DNA from: Onthophagus taurus
Lineage: Eukaryota; Arthropoda; Insecta; Coleoptera; Scarabaeidae
Direction of reading: 5' to 3'
Assembly: GCF_036711975.1 (NCBI RefSeq)
Contig: NC_091975.1
Location: 1,800,501 to 1,864,500 of the forward strand
Length of the DNA stretch: 64,000 bases
Position numbers and translations under genes: made by a program. Each line of letters opens with the position of its first letter. Positions within the stretch are counted from its first letter, which is position 1. Of this stretch, positions 46,201-60,900 are shown one piece after another. Under the pieces are notes generated by a model that worked only from the letters and a program-made list of their open reading frames with translations, made no database searches and was not told where the DNA came from.

Positions 46201-48420
46201 ACCTAATAAAGACATAACTCAATATAACTGTTAAAAATCGTTCGAATCTGTATTTATCGTTATAAATGTACGTGTTTCGATGGAATAGGTTTGGAAAAAG
46301 GGGGACACGTTCCGGTCGTAACGTACGGCAAACAGCAATAAGTAACAGTTATTTGAAAACATCGACTTTTATGGGCGACCCATTACGTAGGAAGCGCCTC
46401 GGGACCTGCGTCTATTCCGTCGAGATTGCGAAGGCCCTCGTACATACGTCTCTCGTTTAATGTTAAACGGAGGCCTTAATGGAACGAAAGTCCATCTTCT
46501 TAGCTTTTCTCGACCTATTAACCGACACTTTACTGATGCATCAAAATTATTACTTGGAAATTTTTGTTAGAATATACAATTTTATTATGTTTCGGAAGAA
46601 ATTAAATGGAAATATTTTCCAGAGTAATTTGCAATTCATATCGTCTTGTGGCTGTTAAGTAAGTAGATTTTAATATAAGCATTCCTTCTCTCGAAGTGTT
46701 CGGGGGAATTTTCTCTTGGAGCGAGGATTAGTGACACCCTATTTAACATTTTAAATATTGGGCTTTAAAAGTTTTCGTATTAATTATTTAAGCTAAAATT
46801 AAAAATCGATTTAAAGGAGGTAAATGTTTAGAATCCCCGCGTGGATGTTGACGGTGGTTTTAACTTTTAGCCATGAGGAAGTATTAGACGTCTAACAGAG
46901 AAGCTACTTATTACTTCTGAGGGGTTTAAGAAGGAACTTAAACCCAACCACACATCCCAAACAAACCGGTAATAATTTCAAACCGAGGAGAGTTGATTTA
47001 CCGGCTACTTAATTTCCAGTTATCGCTATCGTTAATCACGTTTCGACGAAAACGGTTAACGCGCCGTGCGGTTTCTGTTTAGGACCGAGAATAAATCATA
47101 ATTTACTACCTCTAAATACTTTCGCGGAACTAATTCTGTTATGCAAATTTTCTATTACTAAAACCAAATTTATATTTAACAGGACCAATTAAGATGGTCC
47201 AAGCAAACTAAATTTTCCACATCAACTAATAATTACAAACGGTTTTAATCCTTTACAAAACAGCTTATATTGTTTCGTGTCGTCGCTGAATAAGAGTGAA
47301 AAAGGGAAGTTGACAATATTAATTAGTAGAGGGTTTTGACAGCCAAACAGCTATTAATCTCCTTTTATTCCCCAGAAGAAGGTTGACGTCGTTGCAAAAA
47401 GGAACCCGCTCAATTCATCACATTCGAAAATAAATAAATAATAATAACCGAAAGAGGATGTTAAAAAAGAAGGTATTCCGGTGATTGATGGGATATGTTT
47501 CATTCGAAACATCCACCCATTTATATTGGTTCAACTACCTGAAAAGGTATTCGATAAAAAGTTATAAATCAACTATTTCTTAATTTTGATATACTCAGTA
47601 CTTAGTAAATTTATTATTCGATTATCTTCTCTATGTAACATGTTTTTCGTTTTGGGCGTTTCCTTTTGAGAGAGATTTGCTCATTCCTCTTACTGCTGGT
47701 AGAAACGCGTGTGGTCCTGGTTGGTTCTCTGGATAAAGAAAAAAACGCGTTCGCAACGCAACTCCCCAGTTGAATGGGCTTCATTACTAGCTGGCGGTTT
47801 TGTCGCTGGCTGAATTATGCGCGGCGCGATCCTCGGCGCATTTTCAGAGGAGAGGATGTCCCTTTCCGTTAGATTACGAGGCGTTAGTTGTGATACTTTC
47901 AATGGAACGAGAAGCCGCCGCTTTCGTCCGGGACGGCACTAAATCTTAATTATCCACTTTGAACGTAAACCATCAACTCTTCACTTAAAATAAATAAATA
48001 TTTTAATAAAAATTAACCTCATTTGATGTTAACAAAAAGTTGAGGTTAACCGATTAGAATTGTCTTAGGTTGGGAAGGCAGATCTATTAATTATCCATAT
48101 CTTTAACATCGAAACAGTATGGATATCGAGAACCAACAATATTGTGAATCTACTGCTTATTGAATTGTATAATCTCATCGATTTAGCTATTGTTTAACAT
48201 GCAATTATATAACTGAATCCCTTCTGTTCAACACGAAAAGCTTATTATTTAGCGGGCTATTTGCATAAAACACGCAGAATCGTCCTATTTTTTTAGTCAT
48301 TTGTACATATATATATTTTTATGTATCATATAAAATTATAAATATCAAAAATATGAGAGTAAAGTAAAAAATTAGTTGTTAAAAGAATAACGTATACATT
48401 ATTAATAAAGAAAGGGGAGT
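46201..48420. other. Non-coding region upstream of the secreted-protein gene
   Basis: No gene recognised. 47690-47940 is a CpG-rich patch (ATTATGCGCGGCGCGATCC, GAAGCCGCCGCTTTCG) about 1 kb upstream of the signal-peptide exon, a possible promoter. 48300-48320 is TA-rich. The remainder is AT-rich. Confidence 0.4.
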
Positions 48421-48700
48421 TTCTTTATAATGTATCTGGGGGTTTGGTTCTGCTTCTGCTGGTTAAAACGTAGTTTGTTCAGCATAAGCCCACCAGCAGC
48501 TCCGGTGAAAGGCTGCGTGAGCAGCAGGTCCGGCGATTCCTGCGTCTTTCGCCAGTCGTAACCGCGCCGTTCGTGAAGCCGCGTCAGCGCTTTTCACTTT
48601 CCACCCGGAGGAGTCTTCGCGAGATTCTGAAAGAGTATACAGATATAGTAAGTGTTTGTCCGAGCCGCGCCGCAAAAGAGACAACCAGGTGTAAGAAAAG

Positions 48701-48742
48701 GAGAAGATCTAAGCTCTCGCTACTACTAAGAGAGATCTTCTC
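48701..48742 (+). other. Perfect 10-bp stem hairpin in the 5' leader
   Basis: GAGAAGATCT at 48701-48710 pairs with AGATCTTCTC at 48733-48742; inside it CTCT pairs with AGAG, leaving a 3-nt bulge and an 11-nt loop. It lies 240 bp before the signal-peptide ATG, next to a possible donor (CCAG|GTGTAAG at 48688). Role unknown. Confidence 0.5.
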
Positions 48743-48980
48743 GACATGTGATGTAACCATAAAGTACCGTTTATTGCTTACTATCTTTACTATAACTAAA
48801 CTATCCAGGTAGCTGTGTGTGTGGTTTTGTATTTTAATCCGATAAAAAAAAATTAATCGGGGAAGAACACAAGTTTAATCAAAAATAAATAAATAATCTT
48901 AAATAATAATTTGAAATTTTAGTGGAAAAGAACAAAAAAAAACTTTTGGTGTCGCGGAGCTTTTCGTTTAGTTTCCGGAC

Positions 48981-51900
48981 ATGTTTTCCTTGGGGAAAAC
49001 CGTTTTCTATACATGTCTTTTCTGGTTGATGTGTGTGGGAGTGGAATCACAAGGTAAGGATTAAAATAGTCTTAAATCATTTATTAGTCTATTTCTTAAA
49101 CGAATGTATCCTCCACCATTTATTATAACTGAAAGTTCTTTACTTAAATGGGAGTCCTAAAGAACTTTTCAGACAATTTTCGTTTTTGATCTTTTATCAT
49201 AATAATAAGTACTAAAAGTTTTGCCTGTGCTCGAAACGGAAAGTAACAGTAAGCGGCGCGAATAAACGGTTAAATATGGTAATGGGAGGCTCGGTAAGAA
49301 AAGATATGCAACGCGATGGGATCCTTGACATTTAACGAGAAGTACGCAAATTCGATGTAGTATTTGGCATACCACAACGGTCAAATAGTATTTATTTGAT
49401 TGCGATGTGTTCATCGTCTGATATAAAATAGTATCATTGTTTATTTCATATAGTTAATATTTAATTTAACACTCGAATGAAAAAATCTAAATTAACATCT
49501 TAATACAAGACATTGAACACAGTAACTAACCTTGTATTCAGTAAATTGGTAGTCTGGCCATACCTTCATTTATTTTTTTGAACGGTTTTGTATTCGGTTT
49601 GTTTTTTATATACATTATATACATATTTCTAGATCTGCGTTTACGACCCATATCTCACTAGCATAGCCCAGGATTGACTCTCGTTCTAGTATCTTTGTAG
49701 TTCCTCTTCTCATGTTCTTGTCCCACCATAGACTGTTAAGGCATCCCATAATTTTCCTGCTTTCAGTTATTTTATGTTTTATCTCTCTGGTTAGCCGTAA
49801 ATTGTAATGAAAAAACTCGGTGGTTAAACAACAAAACGATTCACATTGATTATAACTAGAGAACGGTTAAATGATACATGATACAAATAGAGTTCATAGA
49901 ATGTTCATTCTCTGGCAAAAATCCAGTTTTTGATCATTCATTTATTTTGTGCTTTAATACCGTTCATACCTGTTATTATCTCTTATTATTCAACCAATAA
50001 AATAACCTATTAACTGGCGAAATGATGTCGTATAATATAAAAATATAAATAACTAAATTCAATACTTTTAAATCTCAATAAAACCGTGTAATTAGAGAAG
50101 CGAGTAAATTAACAAACTAAAAGCATCCAATTTAAATCCAACCATATTTCGTTATTAACGCTTTTTTTTCGTTATTTCAAGAGTAATTAAACTTTTGAAT
50201 GTTAATTTTTTTTTGAAAAATTCACTATCAATACTAACAAAACGAACGCCATCTACACATCGTAAATGTAATTTAAAAATATCTATAAACTCGAAATATT
50301 AATTTTATAGTAATCCAGAAATGTTTTTTTAATATAATTTTAATTTAATATATGTTATTTCAAGGTTTTTAAATGTATTTAATTGATTGTCTCAAAATAG
50401 AAATTAATTTTTTTATTTAACGTTGGCATTCTTTTAACTTTACGATAGTTATATCAGCTGTCAAAAAAATCTAACCTAAAATTTATTAATAAATTACTAA
50501 TTTATATAATTTTATTAATAAAAATAGAATTACTTGACTTTTTTGGAAATAATCGTTCTTATAATCTGTACATTTCGGTTTTAAATTGATTTTCCAATCT
50601 ACAACGACAACGTCATCAAAATCCGGAAATCTAGGAATCCGCTTATTTCTATTTCCTTTCGTTCGATTTCATCTTCGCTGACTTTTTTTTTCTTACAAAA
50701 GGGATAATAAAAAGAAGTAAGTATTTCCGATACAAGAAGGATGTTATTTAAGCTTTCCCCCCGCTGGCGGTGTTCGATTTTTCTAGGTTACCGTTCATAT
50801 TTTCGCGAAAAACTTTTCGGCTACTAAAGGGGACGTAATAAGAAAAGTTTTGAGGTTTTCGAAACTGGAGACGTGTTATTAGTTTTTAACGTTTCCTTCT
50901 CTTTTTCGTCTTTAAGTTTTCCTCATTTTTTTTGCAATTTGCATTCATTTTCGTTTCAATTTGTTAGTTTCAAATTTTTTTTTATTTTTAACTCATCGTT
51001 TTATTAAAGATTCTTTATTAATCTCACACAGGACAAAGTGATTGTTGTAAACATTTCTTATCCATGATAAACCATTAACAAAAGTCAGATTACGGCGTGT
51101 ATAGGTCAAAATGTACCGTAACAAAGGCTAAAATACCGTACAACCTGTATTTTATATGGTATCAGATATACACATTGGAATTCTGACTGCTTTAAAAGAC
51201 GAGTTACGTGAGCGACCTTGTTACGAATTTCTATCGTTTCTGATAATTTTATTTATTGATGTTTTAACTGTCAATTTGACGTTTATATGTCAAGTTGACG
51301 TTTATTTGTCAAATTGACGTTTCATTATAATTTTTTTATATCTTCCTAAAAGTAAATAAAAAAAGAGGTTGATGTAAATTATAAGGTGAAGATGTTTTTT
51401 ATTTCGTTTTTAAAATGAGAACACAACTTGTTGATGTTAAATTAAATGCCACCGCCTTTATTGGATCCTTGAAAATATTGTCTTTTGGAATTCGTGCAAT
51501 TTCTACCTTTGCATCTTGAATAATAGTGGGAGAAGCAATTATTGTACTAAGATAATACAAATAAGAATAAAATTAATCGAGTTTTTGTTACAACCAACAC
51601 AAACACACCTAGTTTTATAACATATTTCTGTCTTTTTCCTTGAGTCACGTCGACTTCTTGTCGTAAGCAACGTGTCTTGGTGTCAACCTTGGACGAATTA
51701 ATAAGGTGAACGGAACAGAATTTCTTTGAAAGGTCATTTAGCAACACCAACGGCTAAGACACAAAATGGAATACGTTCAAACGACATTTTTCGTTATATT
51801 ATTATCTCTAAAAAGAGCTATTTGCACACATACGTTTCAAAATTACGTAATTCAAGAAAGTGGGCAGACAGAGAAAGTCTCTTTGGTGTGGTAACCTTTT

Positions 51901-54900
51901 AAAGTTGCGCGTTTGAGAATTTTTAAGAAGGGGAACAATAATAAAAAATTATTTTTACTTATTTTAATCTTTATAACAACCAAGAAGTCGATTTATTATG
52001 TTCTGTCATCCCATATCATTTTGGTAGGGTCCCAAAATATAATTAAAGCCTCTCGAACTAAAGAAATGTTATTTTTTACACTTTAAGGTTGTAAACAGTT
52101 TCGAACCTCCCGGCGAAGATACCTTTTCTGCAATCAGTGTTCATCAACGGTTTACTCGTAAATATCTCTTGTGACTTGTTTCTACATAGCTGAGAGGGAT
52201 TTTAAAGTACTATACAATAAATTAAAAAGAAATAATTACGAAATCGGCTAATTAAGTAATAAACGTACAACTTCGATTCCTACATTGACCTGTTGCAACT
52301 CCACTGATTCCAATGAGAAATCGTTCTAACTCCCCACCTCCTACAAAGTTCGTTTTGTATCGATTTTCAGAAATTCCTACCCTCACTCTGACACAAAGAC
52401 CAAGTGCAAAAGTCCTCAACTATCGATCAACGTTTCATTTATTACCAACTAATCCATTCATCATACCACTTAAAAGATAACTGCAAGAATCAATTTGAAT
52501 TTCAAATCCTAAAGATTAAAAACATAAAAATAAAATAAAATTTCACAAAAATTCTTGATGCAACTTAATAAAGCCTCGGGCTTAGAAAGATAGTGAAAGT
52601 CAGAGTCAAGTTTTTTTCTTTACGACGTCACGATGGAGTTAAATAGAAAGCAACCTTGACGAGCAAGAATTAGAACCCAAACAATACCCAGAAAACTAAC
52701 TAAAATAATAAGGTCTTATAACAACGGGGAAACACACCTGTTAGAGTTCACCTGGAGATTCCACATCGAAAAGATACGTAAATATCCTCGGTCATAACGA
52801 ACATGCTCGGCATAGAAGAGAGCAAATAATACGACAAAGAACTAACGTGCTCGGTTGTTCGCTATCGTGGCAAGTCCTTTTCACGCAGTAAACAAACCGC
52901 GGTAAATGTTTGAATGGGTCATCATCAGTCTTTTCTTTCTTCGGGTTTATTCTTTTCAAAACGGAATTCGCTGCCAAATGGACGGTTCAGGTGTAGAAAG
53001 CGATTCTGCTTTCTTTTTATTGTTCACTTTATGGTTGTGTTCGAAAAACGTTATCTATTTATTAATGAAGAAATTTATTTTCTAGTTGCATAAAAACTCA
53101 ATCAATTTAGATGCTGATAATACAAAGAAGTAGTCTGTGATGCAAATTATGGATCTAATCCTCCGTGTACGGTGCTGAATAGAATGAAGCGTTTCGAAAT
53201 ATTTTGAAATGAGTTGCTTCCAAAGCAGAAGACGCTAGATTTATTCTTTGCCAATGACAATACAATTCTGTACGTAGGCAGTGCAATTAAGCTTATGAAG
53301 CCTTTCGATACCATAAAAGAGCTTAACACATAGATTACTCACGATTCTTTTGCTAAGCACCTGATCTGCAGAACAAATAGTATGTTGTATTTATTTCAGT
53401 TAAATTATTGCTTTTATAGAAAAATTTTTCGTATGATATGTGTTTAAAATTTAATTATCAACAATTTCTACGTAATTTGTAATTTTACGGTGTATTTATA
53501 TCAGGCAAATCGCAGCTTTTCAAGCTAAATTATTGTTTCTATCGAAAATATTTCATTTCAATCAATTATAGGTACCAGTAATTCAATTTTAAGCCTTTTA
53601 TGCTTTGTTTGCGTTGTTATATCGACCTAAATTACTTATTCATGTGAATAATAACTGCGGAACATCATACATTATAGGGTTAAACATTTCAATAAATTCT
53701 AGACTTTAGTGAATATAAAAAGAGGATTTTGTTAAAAACTAGTATTAAAATAATGTTATGGACCGTCTTGTTTTGATCACTGTGAGTTGTATGTAATTTG
53801 TGAGTCTTTAAGAAACCCACGCAGAAAGTTGAGTGACCGAAATATCGTTGATGTAATCCGAATTGTCTTGTTGGGAATTTGCAAGGTAAAATAAGGAGAT
53901 ACAGCTAGAATTATAACTGTATGTGACTTGGATATGATTTCACATTTAAAAAATAAAATGAAATCTTTTGGTTTGTGTAACGGTAGTGAGAGAATGAACT
54001 AATAGACCTAAAAGCGGAAAAGCTATTCAACAAAAGTACTGTCAGTCTGGGTGTTTATCGGAAATCCATTCAGCGAATGAATTTCAATTCACGACCGGTG
54101 CTTCGCGTCCATTTTTCCCTTTATACCTTCACGTACTAACGTACGCTTTGTCGCACGTGCATTTTAATATTTAAGTGGACGGTCCGACAACAACATTTGT
54201 TTGTGAGCCGATGCATATTGTGTGTGTTGTTTGTGACGGGACGAATCGCATCCGTGTTGAATACATTTCAATTTTGATGAATTTCGACGATGTGTGCATG
54301 ATGTTCCAGGTTCGTATTCAGTTTTTATGGGAATAAATCAAAAAAAAATCGAGTCAAGAAATATTCCGGTCGATATTAATATATCCAGAAAGTTCTTGTT
54401 CCAGTGGGGATTTTCAAAAATTTGCATATCGATTGCTTTGTTCGAAAGACGACGACTCTTCAGCGCTATTTTTCCCTGGTTTCGAGAGGAATTTACCGCG
54501 CCATAAAGTCGATTAAATTGGACCCGACCCGAGTGAGTTCTGACCGGTTCGTTCCGCGAAAATGTCAAGTATCATTGCACGGGGGCTTGGTCGTTGACGA
54601 GGCTGTTTCGAAATTAATCCACGTCGACCTTCGGAAAACACTTCATCCAACTCACGTCTAAGAAATTTCCAACAAACAACTTATTTTAACCAAATATTTC
54701 TTGCTTTGAAATAGATATACAATTCACTTTGTTACTTTCACGCACTGATTCATCTTACACAACATGCAACGACAAGTTATTACGTTTTGACCCAAATTGA
54801 AAGGGTTTCAATTAAAAATTTTAACTGGTTAACGTAAAAAAAGCTTTACGTCTATATTTATGTTTGAAAGTGATTTGGTAATGTTAATTATAGCGTCACC

Positions 54901-57900
54901 TTTATTATATCTACCTCAAATACTACAAAGTGAAAGACGCGTTACATAAAACATTTTCTTAGTAATAACACGGTTGCTGCAATATTATTACTTCAATAAC
55001 GAAAGACGAAATTTAATTGAGAGGAGAAAATGCTCATTTTATAAGTATTTGTTTTAAGTTTTTATTAAAAGCGATACGACGCGGAACGATTTCCACGAAA
55101 ACAAATCCAAGAGCTTAATTAAGAGCCTACTTGTCGGTATTTGCAGCAGCGAAAACGGAGAGACCTTTACTACAAAGGAGAACACCAACTTGCTGTTGCT
55201 TGATGAAGTTTACAAACGAGGTACTACGCCCACGTTTCAATTTCTCTACTAATCGAACTCGCGCGCTGCCACTGTTGTTGCTACCGACTCTAAATCAAAC
55301 CAGAATCCCCCGTTTCCACGTGACCGATTATAATTGCCCTGTTATTAATTTAATGCGCGCATTGGACGGCGCCGGATGATTATCGATTAGAGGAAAAATC
55401 CCGGATTTCAACTCTTCTTCGACTACAATTCCCCGTTTAAACGTACCGCTCAAGTTCAAACTCAAAAATATCAAAAACCCAATCTCTAAAAATAAAGAAA
55501 ATATGATTAACAAATATACATGTCCACGTCATCTTAAGTTTCTTCACAAAGTTGTTATACAACAACAACTGACCAAGATGTGTAGTATGTAATTTCATAA
55601 CGTACTCGACCTTAAACTTTCGCCGAGGTAATAGTGACGATCATGAATCATTCCTTTACGTGAAATTCTTTATGGTATCATCCCACATATTTGTTAAAAG
55701 ATTATTTTTTATGTTGGTATACAAATAAGTTGAAATGCAAAATTGAAAAATCGGAATTACCAAACACTTTGCGACACACAGGAAGTAGTTCTTGCCATCT
55801 TCGGTTTGCGGATCGTAATTGGAGTCGTTGTCATCGCGGATGGTACACGAGAAACGACTTACCGAGGTCCCAATTACGGCCCTATTACGTACTATTTCGG
55901 GACGAAATGCGAGGGCGGATTTGCGCAAAATACTACGCAAATATACGCAATGGATTTTCAATTAAGGTCGCGGAGCTGTGTACTCCCACACGGTCTATCG
56001 ACCTAAACATTTAAACGGGAGTATTAAGGAAAGATTTTTGTTTAATTGTTGTCGTTAGGAAATGAGTCATCAAGGAAAACTCATCAAATATTTATTTAGT
56101 GTTTTCTTGCAGTTTCGCATATAGTTAAAATTTAATCAATTTCAAATATTTTTAAAGACACTCTATTAAATTTGCTTTAAAATGTTGTTTATTTTATCAT
56201 TATATCTCAATTCGTTCTTGAGATACAACTTTTTATGTTTGCTATCTTACGTCTACAATAACAAAATGTGCAGAGTTAGGTTTAAAAAATCATAACTACG
56301 AAGTTTATGGAAAGCAAGAAATTATTTACTGCACATTGAATCTCGATTAAATTCGCTTTAAAGTGTTGGTTATTTCATCATGATATCTCAATTCATTCTT
56401 GAGATACGATTAAGTTTGCTATCTTACGTCTAGAATAACAAAATGTGCAGAGTTAGGTTTAAAAAATCATAACTACAAAGTTTATGGAAAGCAAGAAATT
56501 GTTTATTGCACATTGAATCTCGATTAAATTTGCTTTAAAGTGTTGGTTATTTCATCACGATATCTCAATTCATTCTTGAGATACGACTAAGTTTGCTATC
56601 TTACGTCTAGAATAACAAAATGTGCAGAGTTAGGTTTAAAAAATCATAACTACGAAGTTTATGGAAAGCAAGAAATTATTTACTGCACATTGAATCTCGA
56701 TTAAATTCGCTTTAAAGTGTTGGTTATTTCATCATGATATCTCAATTCATTCTTGAGATACGACTAAGTTTGTTATCTTACGTCTACAATAACAAAATGT
56801 GCAGAGTTAGGTTTAAAAAATCATAACTACGAAGTTTAGTTAAAGCAAGAAATTATTTACTGCACATTGAATCTCGATTAAATTTGCCTTAAAGTGTTGG
56901 TTATTTCATCATGATATCTCAATTCATTCTTGAGATACGACTAAGTTTGTTATCTTACGTCTCGAATAACAAAATGTGCAGAGTTAGGTTTAAAAAATCA
57001 TAACTACGAAGTTTATGGAAAGCAAGAAATTGTTTATTGCACATTGAATCTCGATTAAATTCGCTTTAAAGTGTTGGTTATTTCATCACGATATCTGAAT
57101 TCATTCTTGAGATACGACTAAGTTTGTTATCTTACGTCTAGAATAACAAAATGTGCAGAGTTAGGTTTAAAAAATCATAACTACGAAGTTTATGGAAAGC
57201 AAGAAATTGTTTATTGCACAGTGAATCTCGATTAAATTAGCTTTAAAGTGTTGGTTATTTCATCATGACATCTCAATTCATTCTTGAAATACGACTAAGT
57301 TTGTTATCTTACGTCTAGAATAACAAAATGTGCAGAGTTAGGTTTAAAAAATCATAACTACGAAGTTTATGGAAAGCAAGAAATTGTTTATTGCACATTG
57401 AATCTCGATTAAATTCGCTTTAAAGTGTTGGTTATTTCATCACGATATCTGAATTCATTCTTGAGATACGACTAAGTTTGTTATCTTAAGTCTAGAATAA
57501 CAAAATGTGCAGAGTTGCATTTAAAAAAATATAACAACGAAGTTTATGGAAAGCAAGAAATTATTTATTGCACATTGAATCTCGATTAAATTCGCTTTAA
57601 AGTGTTGGTTATTTCATCATGATATCTCAATTCATTCTTGAGATACGATTAAGTTTGCTATCTTACGTCTAGAATAACAAAATGTGTAGAGTTAGGTTTA
57701 AAAAATCATAACTACGAAGTTTAGTTAAAGCAAGAAATTATTTACTGCACATTGAATCTCGATTAAATTTGCCTTAAAGTGTTGGTTATTTCATCATGAT
57801 ATCTCAATTCATTCTTGAGATACGACTAAGTTTGTTATCTTACGTCTCGAATAACAAAATGTGCAGAGTTAGGTTTAAAAAATCATAACTACGAAGTTTA

Positions 57901-60900
57901 TGGAAAGCAAGAAATTGTTTATTGCACATTGAATCTCGATTAAATTCGCTTTAAAGTGTTGGTTATTTCATCACGATATCTGAATTCATTCTTGAGATAC
58001 GACTAAGTTTGTTATCTTACGTCTAGAATAACAAAATATGCAGAGTTAGGTTTAAAAAATCATAACTACGAAGTTTATGGCAAGCAAGAAATTGTTTATT
58101 GCACATTGAATCTCGATTAAATTCGCTTTAAAGTGTTGGTTATTTCATTATGATATCTCAATTCATTCTTGAGATACGACTAAGTTTGCTATCTTACGTC
58201 TAGAATAACAAAATGTGCAGAGTTAGGTTTAAAAAATCATAACTACGAAGTTTATGGAAAACAAGAAATTATTTACTGCACATTGAATCTCGATTAAATT
58301 CGCTTTAAAGTGTTGGTTATTTCATCATGATATCTCAATTCATTCTTGAGATACGATTAAGTTTGTTATCTTACGTCTAGAATAACAAAATGTGCAGAGT
58401 TAGGTTTAAAAAATCATAACTACGAAGTTTATGGAAAGCAAGAAATTGTTTATTGCACATTGAATCTCGATTAAATTTGCTTTAAAGTGTTGGTTATTTC
58501 ATCACGATATCTCAATTCATTCTTGAGATACGACTAAGTTTGCTATCTTACGTCTAGAAAAACAAAATGTGCAGAGTTAGGTTTAAAAAATCATAACTAC
58601 AAAGTTTATGGAAAGCAAGAAATTGTTTATCGCACATTGAATCTCGATTAAATTTGCTTTAAAGTGTTGGTTATTTCATCACGATCTCTCAATTCATTCT
58701 TGAGATACGACTAAGTTTGCTATCTTACGTCTAGAATAACAAAATGTGCAGAGTTAGGTTTAAAAAATCATAACTACGAAGTTTATGGAAAACAAGAAAT
58801 TATTTACTGCACATTGAATCTCGATTAAATTCGCTTTAAAGTGTTGGTTATTTCATCATGATATCTCAATTCATTCTTGAGATACGATTAAGTTTGTTAT
58901 CTTACGTCTAGAATAACAAAATGTGCAGAGTTAGGTTTAAAAAATCATAACTACGAAGTTTATGGAAAGCAAGAAATTGTTTATTGCACATTGAATCTCG
59001 ATTAAATTCGCTTTAAAGTGTTGGTTATTTCATCATGATATCTCAATTCATTCTTGAGATACGACTAAGTTTGTTATCTTACGTCTACAATAACAAAATG
59101 TGCAGAGTTAGGTTTAAAAAATCATAACTACGAAGTTTAGTTAAAGCAAGAAATTATTTACTGCACATTGAATCTCGATTAAATTTGCCTTAAAGTGTTG
59201 GTTATTTCATCACGATATCTCAATTCATTCTAAAGATACGACTACGTTTGTTATCTTACGTCTAGAATAACAAAATATGCAGAGTTAGGTTTAAAAAATC
59301 ATAACTACGAAGTTTATGGAAAGCAAGAAATTGTTTATTGCATATTGAATCTCGATTAAATTTGCTTTAAAGTGTTGGTTATTTCATCATGATATCTCAA
59401 TTCATTCTTGAGATACGACTAAGTTTGTTATCTTACGTCTAGAATAACAAAATGTGCAGAGTTGCATTTAAAAAAATATAACAACGAAGTTTATGGAAAG
59501 CAAGAAATTATTTATTGCACATTGAATCTCGATTAAATTCGCTTTAAAGTGTTGGTTATTTCATCATGATATCTCAATTCATTCTTGAGATACGATTAAG
59601 TTTGTTATCTTACGTCTAGAATAACAAAATGTGCAGAGTTAGGTTTAAAAAATCATAACTACGAAGTTTATGGAAAGCAAGAAATTATTTATTGCACATT
59701 GAATCTCGATTAAATTTGCTTTAAAATGTTGGTTATTTCATCGCAATATTCCAATTCGTTCTTGAGATTCTTTATATGATAATTTTTTTTGTAATAGAAG
59801 GTTACTGAAGCCTGTTATTAATGTCAACAACATGAGATTTTAGTTGGGTTAGTTGCAGTTCCTTCTAGATGAATTACGATTGGGTTAGCGCACTTAATAA
59901 ACGGCGTCTTCGAGGTTTTTAGTCGCCGTCCGCCGGAAAAACGTTAATTGCCAACTGGAACGACTCTGCCGTCCTTTCTCGACACTTAAATACTACACAA
60001 CTTTCCGACCCCGAAGTCGCTCCCTGGAGTCTTTAACTCGATAACTTCTTCCGCCTTCCACTTTTCTTCTTGTTGTTCCGCGCCAACAACGTCGACGTGT
60101 AGCGTTTTGCCTTATGAAATTAATATTGTTGCGAAGAGGGCGAATTAAAGAAAACACTTTATTCTTAAAAAATATTTTTTTAACTTTTTCAAATCACGTT
60201 AAAACTTTCCGGCGGGGGCTTTCGTGTCTTGATCTTTCATAAGCCCCGGATAAAATATTAAAGTCACGGAGTGAAGATCCGGAGCGTGGTTTTAAAAATT
60301 AAACGTCGAGAGGGACACGTAAAAGCTCACGGGACGACGAAAAGCTCGAAAAACTGGGTACACTCTGTGCATAATAAAACGAAGGGATGCATGTTTTACG
60401 TAATTATGGTCTTTGGGGTGTTTCAAATTAGCTTATATTTTATTTATTTATGTTTCAATTTCCGTAACAACTTCTCTATTATAGAATTAGTTTATTACTA
60501 TTTATGTCACTGCATCGCATCGATTGGATTAGCAAAGAGGAGTGGTTGTTGGTATGGCGAACGTTGATTAGAGTATAGAGTTTAATTACGATGCAATCTA
60601 GATTCGTTACAACAACGTGTTATGGGACGATAACTAACAGCTGTAACCGCACTGTTATAGGGGTCTCGACAAGGATTGCGAGGGGGGTTTCAAGGTTCTC
60701 TTTCATAAAGATTTATAAATCACGACGGGGAAAGGGTTGGAGTTTCTAGTACTCGAGATTCTTGGAAAAATGGTCGGCCATTAGGTCGGTCGAGCGGAAC
60801 GCGATATTGGAAGAACGTCTTATTCCTATCGCCCCCTACGTTTCGTACTCGTCCATTTTCGTGGAAGAAGTAGAAAAAGAGAAGTGAATCAAGTCGCTCA

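Noticed and set aside
56150-59778. Satellite as a CRISPR array
   Set aside because: The whole 177 bp is conserved; there are no unique spacers, and the genome is eukaryotic.
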